A stretch of DNA of 64,000 nucleotides. Origin: Hermatobates lingyangjiaoensis (Eukaryota; Arthropoda; Insecta; Hemiptera; Hermatobatidae). The DNA is taken from the NCBI GenBank assembly GCA_026182355.1, contig JAPFBL010000168.1:1129501-1193500 (forward strand), written 5' to 3'. A program made the position numbers and the translations under genes. The notes under the pieces are model-generated. The model worked only from the letters and a program-made list of their open reading frames with translations, was not told the origin of the DNA and did no database searches. Below, in pieces: positions 46,190-57,135 of the stretch. Numbering within the stretch: the first letter of the stretch is position 1; the number at the start of each line of letters is the position of its first letter.

Positions 46190-47380
46190 GGTGTCTCAAG
46201 TTTGTCTTCAAAGAAAACACCTTAAACATGTTTTATTCACATTAGAAATTCCGTCTTCACAATAATTTTAATAACCCATATTAAGTTTTGATTTACAATA
46301 ATCCATAATTTTTGATAGATAGTTATACAGATAATATTCTTGAATGACATTTCACTTTATTGTCCTTAAGAATACCGTAGCTGTTCGAAAAACCTCCGCC
46401 TCATTTACATACTTTGGTTACAGGTTAATTTTCATTTTACATTTTTATAATAAAATGTAATTTTTAGAAACCAATATGCATGCATATCTTATATTTATTA
46501 GTTACTTTGACTAAAATTGGCAAATAACGTTCCAATTTGACTAGGTATTTTGCCGATAACAACGCAATTTCTCGTTGTATTTTTCTTTTAATAAATACAT
46601 ATAAACTCTTTTCATTTAGGTTAAAAAAAATGGGTTACTTATTTGTAAACTGTTGAGTCAGTGAGCTACGTTTTGAAAGGAAAATAGTTAATACGAAAGG
46701 AATCTGTCATTTTTGTCATTCCAGTTATCTGAACTAACCCCTGAGAACCTTTTTCCATCTTACTTTCACTAGTAAGCATATTTATTTTTAAAACCATTTG
46801 GCATAAGGGAGCTGGAAAAGTTTGGGCATACTCTTCAAGATTTCTTTTTATTTTGTACATTTTATCAATAAAGTTTTAAATAATTCCACTCTTTCGTGGA
46901 ATGGAGTTCTGCAGAACTGATACACTACTATATGACTATTGTTAATTTTATCCTGACTGAAAAGTAGAGAGGGCTGATTTTCTTTTAGTGAACCAAATAT
47001 AGTTAAATATATAGATTAGATTTAGTACTTGAAGGGTAGTGATGGAAAAGTTTATATGTTGCACTGTGTAGACTATCTATTGATAAAAGTAACATATCTT
47101 ATATGAACATTAAATATGGAAGTGGGTCAAGCCTCTGCTTCATTCATATATGTATATTTTGGCCTCCCTGCCAGGGGCTTCCCTGTCTTGTTCATGCTTT
47201 CTTTCTCAAGTACTCTCTCTCACAAGCCATCTGTTCCTTTCTATTTATCTTCATAGAGAACAATAAGTAATAGCGCCATAAAACATTTGTAAAAAAAAGT
47301 AATCCATGTTTTAAACCACATCTTATTGTTTGAACACCACATATATAAATCTTCAGGCGTGTACCATTCCTCTAGTATCA
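46190..47380. other. AT-rich, presumed start of intron 1
   Basis: Follows the donor at 46187. No second exon was recognised nearby and no mobile-element ends are seen. Presumed intronic by position. Confidence 0.4.
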
Positions 47381-47892
47381 TTCATTTCTCTGATGAAGAA
47401 CTTTTTTTCTGAAATATAGTGGGATTTATAAATAGGCCAACATTCACGAGTTATCATCATTTCAGTTAATTGGCGTCTTCAGGAGAGTATTAGAAGAAAA
47501 ACAAATGGAGTGCGTATTGAAAAATCAATACAAAGTGCGTGGTGTAGTATATCACTACACTTTTATATATATAACTCTTCTGCTCATTGTCATCTTCTCA
47601 CGGAACCATCCCTCTCCTGCTAAGACCAGGAGAAGAAATGTCGAAAGCGAGTGATAGTGTAAAGGTTCCATTCGTGTTTCATTGTTTTTTTAATAGAAAT
47701 ATATATACAAAGTAAAATTTATCAGGACTTGGTCAGTTATTCAAGTCATTTAACAAATAATTAAATAACAAATAAATTTAATAATTTCAGAATAAAGTTT
47801 GACGTTTCAAATTTATATATATATATATATATATATATTATTTATATACTTTAACACATAGAAAAGAACACAGAAAGACACTACAGAACTCA

Positions 47893-47926
47893 CTTCGATA
47901 TTTCGACATCCGTCGTCATCGGGAAG
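47893..47926 (-). ncRNA. Hammerhead motif, family J, U4 changed
   Basis: Minus strand: helix I CUUC (47923-47926)/GAAG (47893-47896), core CCGAUGA (U4 to C), extra C, helix II GAC/GUC, GAAA, loopless AUAU, H17 C. One core substitution from intact. (TA)n lies on both sides. Confidence 0.6.
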
Positions 47927-48132
47927 AAGTGCGAAATGCTCGCGTTGAGAAGCAAACTGCTACTGTATTATATATATATATATATATATATATTGGTATA
48001 ATTTTACCTTATATATTGGTATATATATATTATTGAAAATGACACCAAATTTAGCTGATACCTGTTTCTTAACAAGTTTCTCAATTTTTCTAAATAACAC
48101 TCTCGTTATTTCCTCTACACAATAAAGTACAT

Positions 48133-48203
48133 CTCCTATGGTCGATATATTCACGTCCTGATGATGAATGTTGATCATTCGAAACATGTCGACCATAGGA
48201 GAT
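48133..48203 (+). ncRNA. Hammerhead ribozyme, family F, intact, at palindrome centre
   Basis: Core CUGAUGA 48158-48164, extra U48165, helix II GAAUG (48166-48170)/CAUUC (48176-48180), GAAA 48181-48184, helix III ACAUGU (48184-48189), H17 C48190. Proximal helix I GUC (48155-48157)/GAC (48191-48193). Distal helix I CUCCUAUGG (48133-48141)/CCAUAGGAG (48193-48201) across an internal bulge on the 5' side. A bulged helix I is like natural type I hammerheads. Confidence 0.8.
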
Positions 48204-48340
48204 GTACTTTATTTTGTAGACGAAATAACGAGAGTGTTATTTAGAAAAATTGAGAAACTTGTTAAGAAACAGGTATCAGCTAAATTTGGTGTCATTTTCA
48301 ATAATATGTGTGTCAAAGAAGGACTGCTACCAAAATTTAC

Positions 48341-48343
<3 letters not shown>
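48186..48343 (+). pseudogene. Penelope-like ORF N-terminal fragment
   Basis: ATG at 48186 lies within hammerhead helix III. The frame reads MSTIGDVLYFVDEITRVLF onward to CVKEGLLPKFTN and then runs into (TA)n, giving Tyr-Ile repeats. The peptide resembles the region before the reverse transcriptase of Penelope-like ORFs (from memory of the family). No reverse transcriptase or GIY-YIG segment is present in the window. The mirror copy on the minus strand is at about 48030-48150. Confidence 0.5.

Positions 48344-48386
<43 letters not shown>
48343..48386. repeat. (TA)n microsatellite
   Basis: A pure TA run joining the family F element to the next family C palindrome (48387-48595), whose two hammerheads are decayed: 48417-48459 minus has AAAU for GAAA, and 48487-48529 plus has CUGUCGA. 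Confidence 0.85.
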
Positions 48387-48389
<3 letters not shown>

Positions 48390-49403
48390 CAAACCAAATT
48401 ATGAAATGGGAAAAAATACTAAGATCATTTAACCGCAACAAGTGGTCTTCGTCAGAGTCAAAACCAAGCAGAGTCAGTTGGGTTTTGACTCTGTCGAAGA
48501 CTGCTTGTTACGGTTGAAATATCTTAGTCTTTTTTTCCATTTCATATTGCGGTTTGATCATTCATTGTTATTTCACGTGTTTATTGTGAAATCTTGTTAT
48601 ATATATTTATATGTTAATATAATTGACTATTTATTTATTTTAATACCTACCCTTATCAAAACAAGGCACGGGTAGGTGGGCCAGCATAGGTTTTGTTACT
48701 GCACTATATTTTCTGGTTCTCAACCAAGTAAATATTCTACAACTTGAATAATAAAAATATAGATACCCACCTATAATTTAAACATTAGATGTGTTTGTGC
48801 CAACCAGCCGGTGAAATATTTAAATAGATCTGATAAAACAAAATATCCTTTGCTATCTGAGTTTAGTAGTTATTTTCATTCAATCTACCATTATTCAAGT
48901 TTTATCTAGCATAAATTAAATTGATGTATTATGGGAAAGTTGAAGAAAGCCTGTGAAGTTGGGCGGTAAGCAGGCCTTGGCGCTATTAGCGTGATTGTCC
49001 TTAGGATTTATTTAGATTCGTATAAGGGGAAATGAGAGTTGAGGCCGGGGGGCGAAGTTAAGCGCATTCTGCTGGGAATCGACCAGCAGCCAAGCCGCGA
49101 CTTGGCCTCAACCGGTTTGTCCACTTGATCCACATTTAAGACTTTGATTCCTCTCCTCGGCTTTTAGTCATTCTGCATTATTTCATCTTTGCTCGATTGA
49201 GATAACTTTATAAACGTTCTTTAAAACAGAAACATTGAAACACTTTCTATGTTTATATTGGATGTTCTACATTGTAATGTTCAAAGTCTTTAATTCATTA
49301 CTTGTGTAATCTGTTATAATGTAGTATTTACTCATGGTGAGGAATTTAAAAAAAAAATACTCCTGCGTCTGTTCTATGGAGTCGAAGTCGGAGTCAGAAG
49401 AAA

Positions 49404-50290
49404 CCATTGATTAAGGAGTTTAAAGGCTATCATACAATATAATTCGGAAAGCTTACCGAACATTATCGCTGCACATAACGCAGTATAAAGACAGCTGAAC
49501 TTTGCTGTTAATATCGGGCTAAAAATACCAAAGATAACATGAACTTTAATTCGGGACTGTGGAGTCGGAGTCGCATATTTTCGGTCTTGAGGAGCCGGGA
49601 GAAATTAGCTAAGTACTCAACGATTTAAATTACTTGTGTACACGAAAAAGACATAAAATGATAAAACATGGTTAATTAGTCAAAGTTGGTATTTCATGCT
49701 TCGGAGAACGACATTGTACATTTGATGGTATAACACAAAAGTTTATATTTAGTTTAATACAAAATATGTGACGTTGCCTGTATCAGTGTTTCAGAAGATT
49801 CATAATTAAAAACACTGATATAGATTGTTTTATTGTGTAAAGAAATATAGATAGAGCTGGTAAAATTAATGGGGAAGCAGCAATTTAGAGTGAGATGCTG
49901 TATAGCAGACCAGCAGTGATGTGGAGGAGGGGTATGTATATGCATCATGTATAGTGAAAAGGTGCCTGATGATTTCAAAAGTAGCCTGATGATTCACTTG
50001 GTAGTGATGAAATGTTATTTTAGTTTAGACATAGGTAAGAAAAACTGGCAATATTATTGAAGACATTCTTTTATGACAAGAATTCGGGTATCAGGTAGCA
50101 TGGGGGCTATTCAGTTTTTTAGGTGGGTGAAAGCATTACGTTTTATAGCGGTGTGGCCTTTAGCTTGTGTTGCTTGTCATCTGCATTTTAATAATACAAA
50201 GAAAAACTAGTCAGAGTCGGCTATACAAGAATAGAGGAGTCGGAGTCGGCCACCAAGGGCTCCGACTGCGCAACCTTGGTCTTCACGCAG
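49404..50290 (-). repeat. Dispersed repeat R2, copy b
   Basis: Reverse-orientation match to 24148-25015. GGAGTCGGAGTCG repeats occur at 49380-49403, 49558-49572 and 50213-50245. Beyond 50290 the homology continues (CTTTGCACAAAGAAGG) into a family B hammerhead arm, as it does in copy a without the ribozyme. Confidence 0.7.
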
Positions 50291-50361
50291 AAGAACTTTG
50301 CACAAAGAAGGAGCCCTTCCTAGGTCCCTGTTGCCGTAACACCCTCAGCAGGATAGAAGTA

Positions 50362-50400
50362 AACCTGAAGAAGAACACTATATGTTCGAAACGCGTTGTT
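50362..50400 (+). ncRNA. Hammerhead ribozyme, family B, intact
   Basis: Helix I AAC (50362-50364)/GUU (50398-50400), core CUGAAGA 50365-50371, extra A, helix II GAACA (50373-50377)/UGUUC (50383-50387), GAAA 50388-50391, ACGCGU, H17 U50397. No inverted left arm; it is joined to repeat R2. Confidence 0.75.
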
Positions 50401-51223
50401 AGATTTATTAAAAGATATAATCTGTGGAGACGTAATTTGTTTGAAATTCCCCTTTATAGTCGTTTTGCCTTGTTCTAGTTAAATGAGTGATTGTTGAGTG
50501 TAATGGTTGTCAGAGAATAGCCCATTTATGCCACTCAGGACTTAGTCATACGGCACACTACTTTTTTTCCTCTCTTTCATTTACTCTACATTCAATCATT
50601 TAGAAAGCATACATTCAACTAGACCCCCCAATTCAGATGATAATAACTTCTCTAAACTTCCAAAGATGAATTCTCTTATTGTGGCTTTTCTTTCTCCAAA
50701 TCAATGTTATCTAATACTAGAGAAAGTAAAAATGTTTTGTCTTAATAATATTATCGCAATGACATTTGCTCTGCTTAAAGAACTCCTTGAATGCAATGAT
50801 GTAACAATCGGTAAGACTTTCTGCTCACCTAGCGGCACAAGTTAGCATGCTTTCTAAGTAGATGCAGAGGAAACTTTGCTAAAAAGTCAAGTTTATGTAA
50901 CTCAATAGTTATTTCAGGTAGTTCTTTAGGATTTTATCAATTTTTGTTTTATATCTAAGCTGTTAAATTATAATCTGCTTACTATTACAGCTTTAGTATT
51001 TTAAAACCACTTTTCTCGGATATTAAACTAACTCTTATCTGTTATAAATGGGGATTATTTAATTTGCGATTTCTTTAGTTTGTTTTGCGTATTGTACGCT
51101 AATGGGTTACATTCAAAATCTGTTCAAACTTGCAATTTTTTTTCCGTCGTTTGTTTAATTCCATCAAAACCAAACAGATTGATTTTATAGGGTTCTCCTA
51201 ATTCTGCTAGCAACATTACAGGT

Positions 51224-51516
51224 GGAGGCCAGCTTAGCTCAGTGGCAATGTGTTCGCCTCTGAATCGGTAGGACCTGGGTTCAATACCCACTCTGGCCCT
51301 CGATTTAGTAAACTAGGAGAAGACGTTAAGGCGTCGGTACCGAGCTTGTACGATGTTTGAGGTTGTACTAGTTAAAGATCCCTACTCTAATACACTTAAG
51401 TTAGGCAAAATTTAGGAATACCAATGTAGAATATTCATTGTGTGATATCACAAAGGGCCAGTATTGAGCATATTGTGTGGACTTCTACTCTTGAGAGGCC
51501 GCCACTCAACCTAACC
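51224..51516 (+). mobile_element. tRNA-derived SINE
   Basis: Well preserved head (GGAGGCCAGCTTAGCTCAGT, then GGGTTCAATACCC) with CTGGCCC. The body has a deletion after TTTAGTAAACTAGGAG. The tail is CAACCTAACCTGAAC. Confidence 0.8.
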
Positions 51517-52968
51517 TGAACTAATATTCCAAGTAGTATCTGACTGTCCTGTGTCGTTCGTCAGTATACCCTTCGGAGGAGTTTCCCTTCTGGTTGGTAG
51601 AATGGTTCATTTTCTATATAACAGAATGTCTGTGTGTTCTTAGGCCTTGATCAATATTTGTTACACTCCAGAAATGGCAGTGAATAACAGGTAAACGTTA
51701 GACCTTTGCGTTTATGTCTGTGTGTCTGTGTAGCTTTTTACCTCTCTGAGTGTGCTCGTTTGTGTACTCGAAGTCTGAATTCACAATTACACACATCAAA
51801 TTCCCTTGTAGTATCTCAGTGCTTTCGTTTTATCTACAATAATTTTCAATAACTTCCCCTCAAGTATACGTGCAACATGATAGAAGAAATAAATAAACGT
51901 GAAACTATCGAAATGGGAGTGAGAGAAGTCCATGCGAATTTGGCATTGGAGCTTTAAAAGCCGTTTCACTTAGAGTCATTAGTCTAGACAACAGGCTTTT
52001 AATAACAAGGTTGTTCCAGCCTCTCCTGCTTCAATACCTCCAATTAAATGGATACTATTTACAATATAATCCTGCAAACGAATATATCAGTATTTATTAG
52101 TACTGTACAATGTCAGTTTTTTTCTCCTATCGCATATAAAACTATTCAGTTTTACCTCATTTATTAAGTTTATTATTCAGCGATATATTTTTTTTGCATA
52201 GTTTTAAATTCCAATTGTTTTACCAATTATCAAGTATATTTCAGTATCTTGTGAACTGACCTTTAAACTGTAGACAAAATGCGTGAAATACCACGTCACT
52301 ATGGAATCGCGTATGTAGAAAAATAAAGGTAACCTTGTCCTTGGAACAGGGATATTTTGAATGTTTAAGATGAATCATTGCGTTCTCTCTGGACCATACT
52401 GTTTTGAATTTCTACTTTAGATAATCCTGAAGTCGAAAGGAGTTATTTAAAATAAAATGTAACTTTAGTTTGTGTTAAAATGTTACTTCAATTGCTTAAA
52501 TATAAACATTAATAGGAATGTTGGTATCAGCGTACGAATATCTTCCCAAGGATGCATGGGAAAAGAAATAATCCACAGATTATACTCCTAAAACTTCTAA
52601 ACAAGTTTTATTATATGAAGTTTATTATACCGTTGTGGAGAACATAAATTAAAAGAACTTTAACAAAAAAATTCTAAATGCATAATATATAATAATGAAG
52701 TCAATTACTAAAGAATAAAAGCCCCAGTAAGTCTCTTGGTCTGGGTTTTTTGAGACACCTTGGCAAATCTTCAGGATATTTGAAGTAAAAATGCTTTGAC
52801 CTTTTTTTGTCAAAGAATATCAATTGAATAAGAATTGATAATTCTTATACATATAATATAAAACCAGACTGGAATACGTAAATCCATAGTTCATCTTTTT
52901 TGTTACATATTAGCAAACAATAGACCTAATGTAGTCGTAATATTTGTGCTCAAAGTATTATTGTTTTA

Positions 52969-53006
52969 GCCCTGAGGAGGACATAAATATATGTCGAAAC
53001 GTTGGC
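52969..53006 (+). ncRNA. Hammerhead ribozyme, family G, intact
   Basis: Helix I GCC (52969-52971)/GGC (53004-53006), core CUGAGGA 52972-52978, extra G, helix II GACAUA (52980-52985)/UAUGUC (52990-52995), GAAA 52996-52999, loopless palindromic ACGU, H17 U53003. Reference copy for the decayed relatives at 2607, 2882, 63013 and 63237. Confidence 0.8.
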
Positions 53007-55518
53007 GAAGAAGCGTTTTTTAATATCCAGACTCAAAAAAAATCTCAAAACCTGGTAAAGTTTAGTATTCGAAATTAGAAATTCGAAATAAAAGTCTGTA
53101 ACAGAAAATTCATAATTTAAATATTACACAAAAGATATCACCAACAAAAGCTGAACCAATTTCCTTAAAAAATAGTGCCTTATTTGCCCACCAAAAAGAT
53201 TAAAAAACAAGACAACATCGAATACTTGCGCTTGAATGAATTAGTTTTGTAGAACTTAAACGAGTTGTTTAATAACTAAATCATAGTAGATTTATTTTTT
53301 TAAATAACCTCTTTTTGTATGATGAAGTATTATTGTGAAATATAAAAAGCGTTATTTAGATAAGCAGCAAATAAATGCAGTCTTCACGCCTCCGTGCTTT
53401 CCGTTTTGTTCACAATTCCCTCTGCTTTCCTGTTTAAATTGACAGTGATAACTCATTCTCTTCAACTTTCACTCTGAATTGTAGTTTTCCATTGACTTTT
53501 TCTTGTATATATTATAATTGTTCAAACTTTAATAAGAAATGATGAAAAAAATACTAACATCTTATTCTTATTCAGAAAATTCCTAATGAATAATTTTAAA
53601 GAGTGCGTTCGCTGTTCTACTTTCTTCTCTTCTGATGATGGTTAATTTGGAATAAACACTGTAAGTATTTGTATTTATTCATTGTTTATCTATAGTTCAC
53701 TGATTAACGTTCGTTCAAGGGACTCACTTTTCAATATTTCGACAGTTATGGTGGTTGTCCTCAGAAGAAGAAGTGAATTGACGGAGGGACGATAGTCAAC
53801 TGAAGAACTCTCACGATTTTCGATAATTTCGTCTGTCTTGACGTCTTTAGGAGAGGAGAAAAAGAAAAAAGAGAAAGAACGAAGGAGCGGAGACTTGAAT
53901 GCGTCCACCTTCGCAGCCCTTTGCGTCCTATACAAACATTGATAAAAAAAAACATTGATATAAATACATAGTATTTATATATTTATAGACACGAATGAAA
54001 TTTAGATACTAGCTCTCAATGTCAACATTTTGACCCTTTTGAAATAGTCTTCTTTAGGAAAGGAAGAGGTATGGCGAGAAGATGAAAGCCAATTATTTTA
54101 TATATATATGCAAATTAAGCACCCATAAACTCCGGATAATCCAGATGAAGGTTGGACCAGTTTTGAGTGCTTTGAACGTCAAGAGGTATGATGGTGTCCT
54201 ACTGTGTAAACTTCTTACTTTTCCAAAAACCATGAACTCAATAAGATAAAATAGAGTAATTTATTTTCATATACTTGGCAAATTTATAAATATTTTTAAT
54301 TAAAAGTGGTGAATTATTTTTTGTTTGGAATAAGACATCTGACTAACACCTCCCCACTGGATTTCACGTTCACAGGAGTGATGAATTACTGTGGGTAGCC
54401 GCATATTACAAGTGGTTTTCACTGCTCTTCAACGTGTGATTTACCTGATAACTTCATCATTCTGTAAAAAGTGTAGAATTTTTTTTCTCAAAGTTACTTT
54501 TGCAGATTCTTTATGTGCAGATTCAAATCAAATATTGTAAAATTGTTTTTGGTTAGTTCGTGAATGCCCTTTTAACCTGAGAATATATGCATCATCCTTT
54601 AAGGTATCACTGTTATGTTGTTTCATTTTTTCTCTGTTCTCTTAAAGTGACAGGAAGTTAAGATGTATTGCTATTATTTAGTTTGCGATGATATTAATTA
54701 TATAAATTTCTATTTTTATGAATTAAGACAACCAATCGAGATTATTAAAGTTCAACTTTTTTTCCGTTATCGAAAATGGAATGTTCTGTTGTCTCTAATC
54801 ATTGTGCCATGACATTGGACATTTGAAGAGAAAGTCCTTCCAAACATACTTGTACTTTTTTTGGGATCTTTCATTTCATTTATTGTTGAGCATAATTTTT
54901 TTCATTTTCTAAAAAAATATTTATTATATTTGATATAGATAGTGTCATTGCTGCCTTCGTCAGTAAGTTTACTTTTACCTGTTTGTATTTCCTCCCTGGG
55001 TAGCACAAGATGGGAGTCTTAGATACGAAATAAATTGCTTTGGTCGTTCTATTTACAACCGGAACAAAGATAAAAAGTTACTCGGACCCATTAAAGGAGG
55101 AAGTTTGTGTTGTGAAGGCTGATTTCATGGAAGTCAATGAACCTGTACAAGTCGTTGTTTTGCTGTTCTGAGAGAGGAAGACAAGGGGATAGAGTAGTTG
55201 GCTTGAGAAGTCAATGGCACTCTGGAAGGCTTGTTTATGACGAGATGTAAATGAGTTTGGCACAAGTCGTCTACGATGTCAGGCGGTAATGCAATCCTCT
55301 TATCTGTTGAGTGTCAACCATTAATCTTGCTCTACTAGCGTGTTAGAAGAAAGTGCGTCTACTTTTATATGACTATGTTGCAATTGCCCATAGGAGAAAC
55401 ACATTCAGTACATGGGTAATGTGCATTCTGTTGTTGTGTAACTTGCTTTATATATAAAGGTCAGCTAGTTTAAATTCGATAAATATTTGGCATGTCTATC
55501 GTGTGTGTAGATTACATC

Positions 55519-55590
55519 AGTTGAGACGTTCTAACGAGCAGATTGTTTCGTCATGGTGCCAAGGCCAGTCAGTGTCGAGCATGGTCGGTG
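55519..55590 (+). CDS. Candidate internal exon of the host gene
   Basis: Acceptor TTACATCAG ends at 55518 and donor GAC|GTAAGT at 55590/55591. The 72-bp segment is open in one frame only, LRRSNEQIVSSWCQGQSVSS then MVGD, entering and leaving in phase 0. It is GC-richer than the surroundings. The phase does not match the exon 1 donor (phase 1), so another exon must lie between, or the exon 1 end differs. The polypyrimidine tract is weak. Confidence 0.35.
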
Positions 55591-55791
55591 ACGTAAGTAA
55601 GCCCAGAAGGAGCTCATGTCGGTCAGGGAGGCCTCGCCCACCTTCCTCCCATAGCCTCTTCCCTTCGCCCTCATTCCTATGCTTGTACCTTCTCAATTAT
55701 TCCCTTCTCAATTCCCTATATCATCCATCCATGATTATAATCAACAAAATCATACAAATCCCTATATGTGCTATACAACAGTATGGATAAA

Positions 55792-55942
55792 AAGATTTCA
55801 CATAAACACGTGAAATAACAATCAATGATCAAACCACAATAAGAAATGGGAAAACATGACTAAGATCTTTCAACCGTAACAAGCGGTCTTCGTCAGAGTC
55901 AATATTCGTCAGAGTCAATATTCGTCAGAGTATGAAGTATAT
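55792..55942 (-). mobile_element. Family C element with triplicated ribozyme 5' part
   Basis: The left arm begins ATTTCACATAAACACG and contains an intact minus-strand hammerhead (55858-55900). On its 5' side a 16-bp unit (CGTCAGAGTCAATATT) repeats so that the CUGACG start of the core occurs three times. Possible short duplication TATGGAT at both flanks. Confidence 0.6.
55858..55900 (-). ncRNA. Hammerhead ribozyme, family C, intact
   Basis: Minus strand: helix I GACU (55897-55900)/AGUC (55858-55861), CUGACGA, extra A, helix II GACCG/CGGUU, GAAA, AGAUCU, H17 U. All parts intact. Confidence 0.8.
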
Positions 55943-57135
55943 GGATTGGCTTACTTTAATTACAAAACAAAATAAAGCCAGTGGGTATTATATTTTAGAA
56001 ATGTATCTTTTGTTCATCCAGTACCCACTGTTGCTATTTCATCCATGCCTTGGCGTATGGTCCCAGTGTAGGTTAGACCAGGCGTTCTCAGTCTTTGTTT
56101 CTGGACCCCCTGATCAATGCCCTTTCTTGTATTTATTTTAATTTTTATAAATTTTAAAACAGAAATTTACCTAATTCGGTTTCATTTCATTAATTTTGAA
56201 CCTTCTTCACTCCTATTCAGAATTATTATTTTTTATTCACTTCATATATAATATTATTGTATTTGAGAATAGACATTTACAATAAATGTAGGATAAAATA
56301 ATAAAATAACAGAAATTGGATATTGTCACCATGTAACTTTGTTTCCACATTCATTTCATTTAATCTAAAAAAAAAAATGTACTGGGTCAATTTTTTTGTA
56401 GACGTCTTCGAAGGACCCTGTGAGAGCTATGTTATCTGTGCCCCCCCCCTCCCTCCCTCCCTCACGAGTACTTATAAAACATAAGAATGCCCGAGTCAAC
56501 TTTCAAACAAATATTTGTTTTTAGGTAAATGAAAAGTGTAACTGCGACTGAATTTCATTAAATTTATAACGTTGTGAAGAAATACAAATTTTGCTATTTA
56601 GAAAGAATAAGCAAGTGGGTTTTGCATTATTAAATAAATATTATTTATGCGATAAATATTCTATGTAATAATACATTTAAACTGTGACCATTTTAGGATA
56701 AACTTCAAATGACAAATGTTGGGTCTTAGTTTGAGATCTAGAACAACTGACTGGACTTTCTATATAAGTAAGTAATCTTTGACTAATTAGGGTAAATCAT
56801 TTAATAATCCAGTATCCATCAGCTCTAAAATACCTTATCAGTTAATTGAAGTTTAGAATCCTGCTACTTGTTTGTTATCAAATTTCGATTCATATTATCA
56901 ATACAGTGAGTCGTATTGATAGATAGTAGTAATTATACTGTATTTTGGATTATGTTGAAAAAAGGATATATTGTATTGAAACATTTTTTTAAGAAAAATT
57001 CATTTCCTTTAATATTTATTGAATAATATTTTTATATTCTTCAATGTATTTAATATTATTTGAAAAACGGATTGTTTTTAACAGTTAGCTGAGGTTTTAA
57101 AAGTAAGGAAAAAAGAGTGTGTTTATAGCGGGGAA

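Larger units (their letters stand above)
48024..48343. mobile_element. Penelope-like palindrome with ORF fragment, family F
   Basis: Inverted arms (about 48024-48145 and 48190-48310) each encode nearly the same peptide on opposite strands (STIGDVLY, ITRVLFRKIEKLVKKQ, SAKFGVIFNN). A single hammerhead occupies the centre (48133-48203). Both outer ends run into (TA)n. The arms differ at few residues (F/C, D/E). Confidence 0.7.
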
